This document shows positions 13,614-17,468 of a stretch of 17,468 nucleotides of DNA, in pieces. The translations under genes and the position numbers were made by a program. The number at the start of each line of letters is the position of its first letter. The stretch's first letter is position 1. Below the pieces are notes generated by a model that saw only the letters and a list, made by a program, of their open reading frames with translations, searched no databases and was not told where the DNA came from. The DNA comes from Bacteroidia bacterium (lineage in GTDB: Bacteria > Bacteroidota > Bacteroidia > AKYH767-A > OLB10): contig JANWID010000092.1 in NCBI GenBank assembly GCA_025450095.1, positions 1 to 17,468 on the forward strand, read 5' to 3'.

Positions 13614-13938
13614 CTGGTCGCGGCGGGCATGGCTAAAGCCATATCATATTATCGCATGTTACCCCGGCCTTCAGGCCGGGGTCAAGAAATCAGATCTTGA
13701 GATCTTTGCAAGATGGATACTGAATCGAAATATAAAGTTAGTGCCATCTTCTCAACTTCACGTAATAACCCCGGCCTTCAGGCCGGGGTTATTGTGCGAA
13801 CAATGAAATGGGCTTTAGCCCTGCCTGCGAGGAGTAGCGGGAGGATTTCAAATCTTTAGCCCAACTTCACATGAACAAATATCTTCATGCATGTACTGAC
13901 ACGAACTGCGTGATGGGCTTTAGCCCAGCCTACGAGGA
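13614..13938. repeat. Left palindromic repeat cluster (REP-like), mostly reverse-oriented subfamily
   Basis: In order: a degenerate P1 (tGGCTAAAGCCa, 13630-13641); P2 (13662-13681); AGATCT-tg-AGATCT (13692-13705); P2 extended to a 14-bp stem (13764-13793, AATAACCCCGGCCT arms); a reverse P1, GGGCTTTAGCCC (13810-13821); a half P1, CTTTAGCCC (13854-13862); and a reverse P1 (13915-13926). P2 has a TTC centre here against GA in the right array. The word CAACTTCA recurs at 13753 and 13863, about 110 bases apart. The last P1 runs into the 3' end of the transposase gene. There is no other gene between 13552 and 13919. Confidence 0.85.
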
Positions 13939-14306
13939 TTTTTCTTATGATGCTCCGCCTGGTTATCGATGTAACGCCTTACTCTATCAAGATCAGATTC
14001 ACTGACTGATGCTGCATAATAATCATCACACCATTCAAATTTGTTACGAAATATTTTATTTTTATTAGCCCAACATGATGATTCACCTTTAATCAATTGC
14101 ATGACCCTTGAAACGGACATAGTTGCGTTAAGCTTAAAAAGACAATGCAAGTGATCTACATCTCCATCAATTCTATCAATAAAAATATTTTTTTTGATAG
14201 CGTTTTCACGGATATGATTAATCATAGTTTCTTTGAAATTGGCAAGGTATGGTAACCTTCTTTTGGTTCCCCATACGGCATGGATCCAGATGTTAACACG
14301 AGACAT
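13920..14306 (-). CDS. REP-associated / IS200-like Y1 (HUH) transposase, C-terminus replaced by repeat
   Basis: 128 residues from ATG 14306; a longer frame from 14369 lacks family sequence before MSRVNIWIHAVWGTKRR. Visible motifs are the first strand NIWIHAVWGTKRRLPYL, the HUH motif DHLHCLF (H52, H54), the helix VMQLIKGESSCW, FEWCDDYYAASVSES, and the nucleophile helix RRYIDNQAEHH with Tyr112 and Gln116. All catalytic positions of a single-tyrosine transposase are present. Such enzymes cut and join single-stranded DNA at hairpins. The reading ends in NPRRLG, encoded by repeat sequence, and the TAA is the centre of a GGGCTTTAGCCC palindrome, so the short tail normally after HHKK appears to be missing. 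Palindrome arrays lie on both sides, which fits a REP-associated (RAYT-like) enzyme. The promoter is at 14367. Activity is unproven. Confidence 0.85.
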   Translation of the reverse strand: MSRVNIWIHAVWGTKRRLPYLANFKETMINHIRENAIKKNIFIDRIDGDVDHLHCLFKLNATMSVSRVMQLIKGESSCWANKNKIFRNKFEWCDDYYAASVSESDLDRVRRYIDNQAEHHKKNPRRLG

Positions 14307-14366
14307 AATGAAAAGTTTTTGTGGCGAAAAGCCGGTTAGAAAAATGTGTTTCAAAAATAGAAAGTA

Positions 14367-14374
14367 CAAATATA
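14367..14374 (-). promoter_or_regulatory. -7 element upstream of the transposase gene
   Basis: Minus strand TATATTTG, an exact TAnnTTTG match about 61 bases before ATG 14306. A second match, TATTTTTG (14359-14352), lies closer. No -33 TTG is well spaced for either one. Confidence 0.4.
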
Positions 14375-14397
14375 TAATTTTCGTTTCAATGTGATGT

Positions 14398-15037
14398 TCT
14401 TCCTCGTCGCAGCGGGGCAGGGCTAAAGCCCGATTATATTATCATGTCTTACCCCGGCCTGAAGGCCGGGGTTGTGCAATCTGGCTTTGATGTTTTGTAT
14501 AGCTAGTGATGTATTATCTCATCGCGGCAGTGCAGGGCTAAAGCCCGATTATATTATCGTGTCTTACCCCGGCCTGAAGGCCGGGGTTGTGCGATCTAGC
14601 TAAGTGGCTTTCGTATTGTTTGTGATGCATTACCTGGTCGTGGCGTGGCAGGGCTAAAGCCCGATATGATTTGCATGTGTATCACCGGCCAGAAGGCGGG
14701 GGTTGTGCAATCTGGCTTTGATGTTTTGTATAGCTAGTGATGTATTATCTCATCGCGGCAGTGCAGGGCTAAAGCCCTATTATATTATCGTGTCTTACCC
14801 CGGCCTGAAGGCCGGGGTTGTATAATCTGTTTTGGAAGTTTTCGTATTGTTAGAGTTGCATTTCCTCTTCGCGGTGGCAGGGCTAAAGCCCGATATGATT
14901 TGCATGTGTATCACCGGCCAGAAGGCCGGAGTTGTGCAATCTAGCTTTGATGATTTTGTGTAGCTTGTGGTTCATAACATCATCGCGACGTGGCAGGGCT
15001 AAAGCCCTATGAGATTATTATGATTAACCCCGCCTGT
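14398..15037 (+). repeat. Right palindromic repeat array, six direct units of about 115 bp
   Basis: P1 (GGGCTAAAGCCC) starts at 14420, 14535, 14651, 14766, 14880 and 14996, at 114-116 base spacing. Each is followed about 20 bases later by P2, at 14452, 14567, 14684 (decayed), 14798, 14912 (decayed) and a half copy near 15028. The consensus lead-in is CTC-N-TCGCGGC-GTGGCA before P1. Odd units share one spacer after P2 (GTTGTGCAATCTGGCTTTGA; 76 bases identical at 14471-14546 and 14702-14777), and even units share another. The array is thus built of dimers of about 230 bp. No ORF of note lies within. Confidence 0.9.
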
Positions 15038-15303
15038 TTGTATTAACCCCGGCCCGAAGTCCGGGGTTAATGCGCGATCTCTATGAAGGGCTTTAGCCCT
15101 GCCTGCTAGAAGTAACGGAAGGATGTTCACATCATAACCTAACTTCATGTTAAAACACCGGCCTATATACCAGATGATAATCGAGATAAGAAACGATTGC
15201 TTACGATGAAACCCCTGCCTTCAGGCCGGGGATAATGGTCGAAGGAAGCGGGAGGATGTCACATCTTAAACTCAACTTCATATTATAACCCCGGCATTTA
15301 ATC
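15038..15303 (-). repeat. Outer right repeat segment, reverse-oriented subfamily, ending at a gene stop codon
   Basis: P2 variant CCCCGGCCCGAAGTCCGGGG (15047-15066), then a reverse P1 (15088-15099). The segment continues with GCCTGC-TAGAAGTAACGGAAGGATG and CTAACTTCAT (15138-), a half P2 (near 15156), a P2 variant (15212-15231), GCGGGAGGATGT-CACATC and CAACTTCA (15273-), and a final half P2, AACCCCGGC (15287-15295). The same words occur in the left cluster (13740-13870), so this is the same subfamily on the far side of the transposase and the direct array. The half palindrome stops 8 bases before the stop codon of the gene at 15304. Confidence 0.8.
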
Positions 15304-16839
15304 TCAACGTGTCACCATTATTTTACCGCGAAAAGGAATTTTGTTGGGACACGATAATTCAAAAAAATAAATGCCCGTAGCAAAGTGGCTAACATCTTCA
15401 TCCATACAGTGTGTAAACTTCCGTTCGAATATTAAAGATGAACTTTGATAGTATAAACGAAAAGTGAAGTCTGCATTTTCAGTTGTTGTTACATAGAAAA
15501 TATCACTTACCGGATTAGGATATATTTGAAAATTGGGAGACTGTAATTCAGAACCGAGTCCCGTATTGGAACAAACAACATAACAATTCATTCCTGAATT
15601 TTTAGTCATGTTCAATTCATGCTCAAACAAAAATGGGGTGACGTGTGTAAAGGCAGCAGGAGTAACCTGTAGAACCGGAAAAAGCAAACTGGGAACAGGA
15701 TCGTTTTCGTAACAATCGCTTTCAGCAAGTTCATTTAATTTGATAAGACATGTGTTGCCAGCAACACTATTTTGTGTTCCTGCAATAATAAATCCGCCAT
15801 CGAGTGTTTTAATAAACCGAAAAGCCTGTTCATCTTCCGTTGCGCCGTACACACGATCCCACAGGAAATTTCCAACGCTGTCCAGTGCAACCAGGTAATT
15901 GTCTGCTTTCCCGCTTGCATTAAAATTGTTTGTGGTTCCGAGAATGTAAACATTCCCAGCGCTGTCTGTAATCATATCCGCAGTGAAATCATCGAGCAAC
16001 TCACCGAATGTTTTCGACCATTGCAGGTTTCCGAGCGAATCGGTTTTAACCAGCATCATATCGTATTTAAAAAAAATATTTGCTCTTGAGCTTCCGGCAA
16101 TGAAGTAACCACCATCGGTAGCCCGGACAATTTCAGTTGCATAATCAGGTTCACCAGGAACACCATAACTATTTCCCCACATTATAGTACCCAGACTATC
16201 GATTTTAAACAAAAGCATATCCGGATAACCATTGATTGTATTGGTAGTTGAGCCTCCCATAATAAAACCCCCATCGATGGAGGGAATCAAAAAATTAAGA
16301 TCATCATCATCAACGCCGGCAAATGTTTTCGTCCAGAGGGTATCACCTGCAGCATCCATCCGTATCAGTAACAAATCATCGGACTGCAGGTTGCCGGAAG
16401 TCCCCGCCAGCATATAGCCACCATCCGTAGTCTGGGAAATAGTGCGGATTTCATTTTCAAAAAAATTATTATAAAACGATTTTGCCCAGATGCTGTCACC
16501 ATCTGCACCAAGCTTCATGATCAATGCCTCTTTGGAGCCGGAGGAAATACTTCCAGCGATTATAAAACCGCTGTCACTTGCAGGACATACTGCATTCACA
16601 ACAAGGCCGGGTTGTGATGTGCCGGTGAAATTAGTCCAGAGTGTATCACCATTGGGATTTAATCTTACAATACCGGCAAGTGCGCTGCCTGTTGTGTCAG
16701 TCTGTCCAGCCATGATATAGCCGCTGTCGGGCAGTTGATTAATATACGCCGGACGGCCGAAATCATAAGTGCGGTGAAATGTTACCTGTGCGGATGCAGG
16801 AAATGCTGCCGATAATAAAATCACCAGGAAAAACCGCAT
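15304..16839 (-). CDS. Secreted propeller-type protein with T9SS type A sorting domain
   Basis: 511 residues from ATG 16839; an upstream in-frame start at 16989 adds 50 residues that do not look like a signal, while MRFFLVILLSAAFPASAQ does. The body has seven repeats built on DGGYxxAGS...LxKxDxxGDTLWTKTFG, for example DSGYIMAGQTDTTG, DSGFIIAGSIS, DGGYMLAGTSG, DGGFIMGGSTTN, DGGYFIAGSSR, NVYILGTTNN and DGGFIIAGTQN. This is a seven-bladed-propeller-like arrangement seen in Bacteroidota secreted proteins. Residues 437-511 form the sorting domain (FQIYPNPVSDIFYVTT, FATGIYFFELS, GKIMVTR), directing export by the type IX system. There is no catalytic motif. Its 3' end abuts the palindromic repeat segment. 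The nearest -7-like element is TATCTTTA at 16866-16859. Confidence 0.88.
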   Translation of the reverse strand: MRFFLVILLSAAFPASAQVTFHRTYDFGRPAYINQLPDSGYIMAGQTDTTGSALAGIVRLNPNGDTLWTNFTGTSQPGLVVNAVCPASDSGFIIAGSISSGSKEALIMKLGADGDSIWAKSFYNNFFENEIRTISQTTDGGYMLAGTSGNLQSDDLLLIRMDAAGDTLWTKTFAGVDDDDLNFLIPSIDGGFIMGGSTTNTINGYPDMLLFKIDSLGTIMWGNSYGVPGEPDYATEIVRATDGGYFIAGSSRANIFFKYDMMLVKTDSLGNLQWSKTFGELLDDFTADMITDSAGNVYILGTTNNFNASGKADNYLVALDSVGNFLWDRVYGATEDEQAFRFIKTLDGGFIIAGTQNSVAGNTCLIKLNELAESDCYENDPVPSLLFPVLQVTPAAFTHVTPFLFEHELNMTKNSGMNCYVVCSNTGLGSELQSPNFQIYPNPVSDIFYVTTTENADFTFRLYYQSSSLIFERKFTHCMDEDVSHFATGIYFFELSCPNKIPFRGKIMVTR

Positions 16840-16858
16840 GGGATTATTCTTTACCCGA

Positions 16859-16866
16859 TAAAGATA
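16859..16866 (-). promoter_or_regulatory. -7-like element of the third T9SS cargo gene
   Basis: Minus strand TATCTTTA, one base from TAnnTTTG, 19 bases before ATG 16839. No TTG at proper spacing. Confidence 0.35.
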
Positions 16867-17412
16867 GTAAAACGGGAAATTAATATCTATTCCCGGCTTC
16901 CCGTTTGATTTTGCTGTAAGTCTAAATGTGAAATCTCGCCTTGAATTTTTTCCACCACAAAAATTCGGGAAACAATAATTAAATCCCAAGTGTATCTTTT
17001 ATAAATTCATTAAAGGCCTCCGCATCGCCCCGGGGGTGACGAATGACGGAGAGCCTTCTTAAACTCCTGATTAAAAAATTCCGTTGTGAATCAGAATGCC
17101 AGAGAAGAATACGCACTTTCTTCCCAGGGGTATGGCAATCTTAGGTACTCGGAGAACCAGGAGCAAACTTGGTCCGGGGCATGTTTCGTTATTTTTTCTT
17201 CGCAGATCCATATCCATAATGCCAGGAATGTTGATTGGATTGGCAGAAATCCTTGCAATCACAGCATTCCAGGCCGCTGAAAGGGCAAAGGTGTTAATTC
17301 TGCCCGGCACCAATAAGGTGGTTTTACGCAAAACACCCCCGTATTTTTCCCGGTGTATAAATACCCTTGTTAATGTGATCTGGTTACTTAACCTTTGATG
17401 AAAATCAATCAC
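16867..17412. other. Intergenic stretch without a convincing gene; possible remnant
   Basis: Open frames exist on both strands (for example 17071-17412 minus, 113 codons with GTG start, and 17096-17398 plus, 100 codons), but they overlap each other. Neither has a recognised motif, and codon use (AGG, AGA, CGA) differs from neighbouring genes. A minus-strand frame ending TAA near 16979 reads VIRHPRGDAEAFNEFIKD at about 16990-17050, which looks protein-like but meets a stop upstream. Only one long frame can be real, and none may be. A short inverted repeat, CTGATT/AATCAG, lies at 17067-17094. The region could be a decayed gene or non-coding. Confidence 0.4.
17367..17397 (+). promoter_or_regulatory. 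Weak promoter candidate for the last ORF
   Basis: TTG (17367-17369), 19 bases, then TAACCTTTG (17389-17397), which has one extra base inside the TAnnTTTG pattern. The start codon lies 15 bases further on. Confidence 0.3.
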
Positions 17413-17468
17413 ATGAAAAACAGGTCAATTGTTGTAATCATTATTCTTTTAATGATTTGCACCGGACT
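17413..17468 (+). CDS. 5' end of a probable secreted or membrane protein (cut by window edge)
   Basis: Only 18 complete codons are visible from ATG 17413. They read MKNRSIVVIIILLMICTG and begin like a signal peptide or lipoprotein leader: basic start, long Ile/Val/Leu core, Cys16. Nothing can be said about the product. The A-rich lead (gatgaaaatcaatcac) and a weak promoter just upstream support this as a real start. Confidence 0.5.
   Translation, partial: MKNRSIVVIIILLMICTG

Noticed and set aside
14400..15100. Regular repeats with unique-looking spacers, CRISPR-like at first sight
   Set aside because: Period is about 115 bases, spacers are themselves related to each other, repeats are double palindromes, and no cas gene is present.
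15772..16089. Plus-strand 105-codon frame opposite the third T9SS cargo
   Set aside because: Cys-rich antisense shadow without start context or motif.
16840..16989. 50-residue extension of the third T9SS cargo
   Set aside because: It precedes a clear signal peptide and covers the probable promoter.
1..17468. tRNA or rRNA genes
   Set aside because: No cloverleaf-like arrangement with a CCA end or conserved rRNA words was found by eye; a dedicated search was not possible.

Overview
The window looks like a chromosomal segment from a Bacteroidota bacterium. Three secreted proteins end in type IX secretion (T9SS) type A sorting domains. There is a large outer-membrane beta-barrel protein with a carboxypeptidase-regulatory-like N-terminal domain and a plug. 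Several genes are preceded by the Bacteroidota -7 element TAnnTTTG, twice with a TTG about 20 bases upstream. Order and genus cannot be fixed from the sequence alone.

Layout. (1) 1-577 (-) is the 5' part of a GlxA-type regulator, divergent from a five-gene run at 716-2928 (+): an AHSA1/SRPBCC protein, two VOC-fold proteins, a DoxX-like membrane protein and a DUF1801 protein. These are the small detoxification or stress-type families often found together, and the divergent regulator may control them (inference). (2) 2989-4464 (-) holds an orphan CheY-like receiver and a secreted protein of unknown function. (3) 4716-10485 (+) holds envelope and secreted proteins: a small putative beta-barrel, a T9SS propeller-like protein, the 812-residue outer-membrane protein and a second T9SS cargo. 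(4) 10731-13551 (-) holds a DUF4142 lipoprotein and a signal peptide-TPR-TM-class III adenylate cyclase. (5) About 13614-15300 is a dense palindromic repeat domain around one small Y1/HUH transposase (13920-14306, -). (6) 15304-16839 (-) is a third T9SS cargo with seven propeller-type repeats. (7) 16840-17412 has no convincing gene, and a new secreted-protein ORF starts at 17413.

The most striking part is region 5, which resembles a RAYT/REP system (REP-associated tyrosine transposase with its repeats). Two palindromes, P1 (GGGCTAAAGCCC) and P2 (CCCCGGCCTGAAGGCCGGGG), alternate about 20 bases apart in units of about 115 bp. Six units run head to tail from 14400 to about 15007, and the pattern also shows a higher-order period of about 230 bp. 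A second repeat subfamily in the opposite orientation lies on both outer flanks. The transposase stop codon lies inside a P1 palindrome, so its last residues are encoded by the repeat.

A second unexplained family is a set of heptanucleotide-phased inverted repeats at gene 3' ends (2901-2984, 10525-10662 and a degenerate copy at 11534-11623). One of them supplies the C-terminal residues and stop codon of the DUF1801 gene. A third, unrelated 7-bp array (TTAAAAA x5) separates the two VOC genes.
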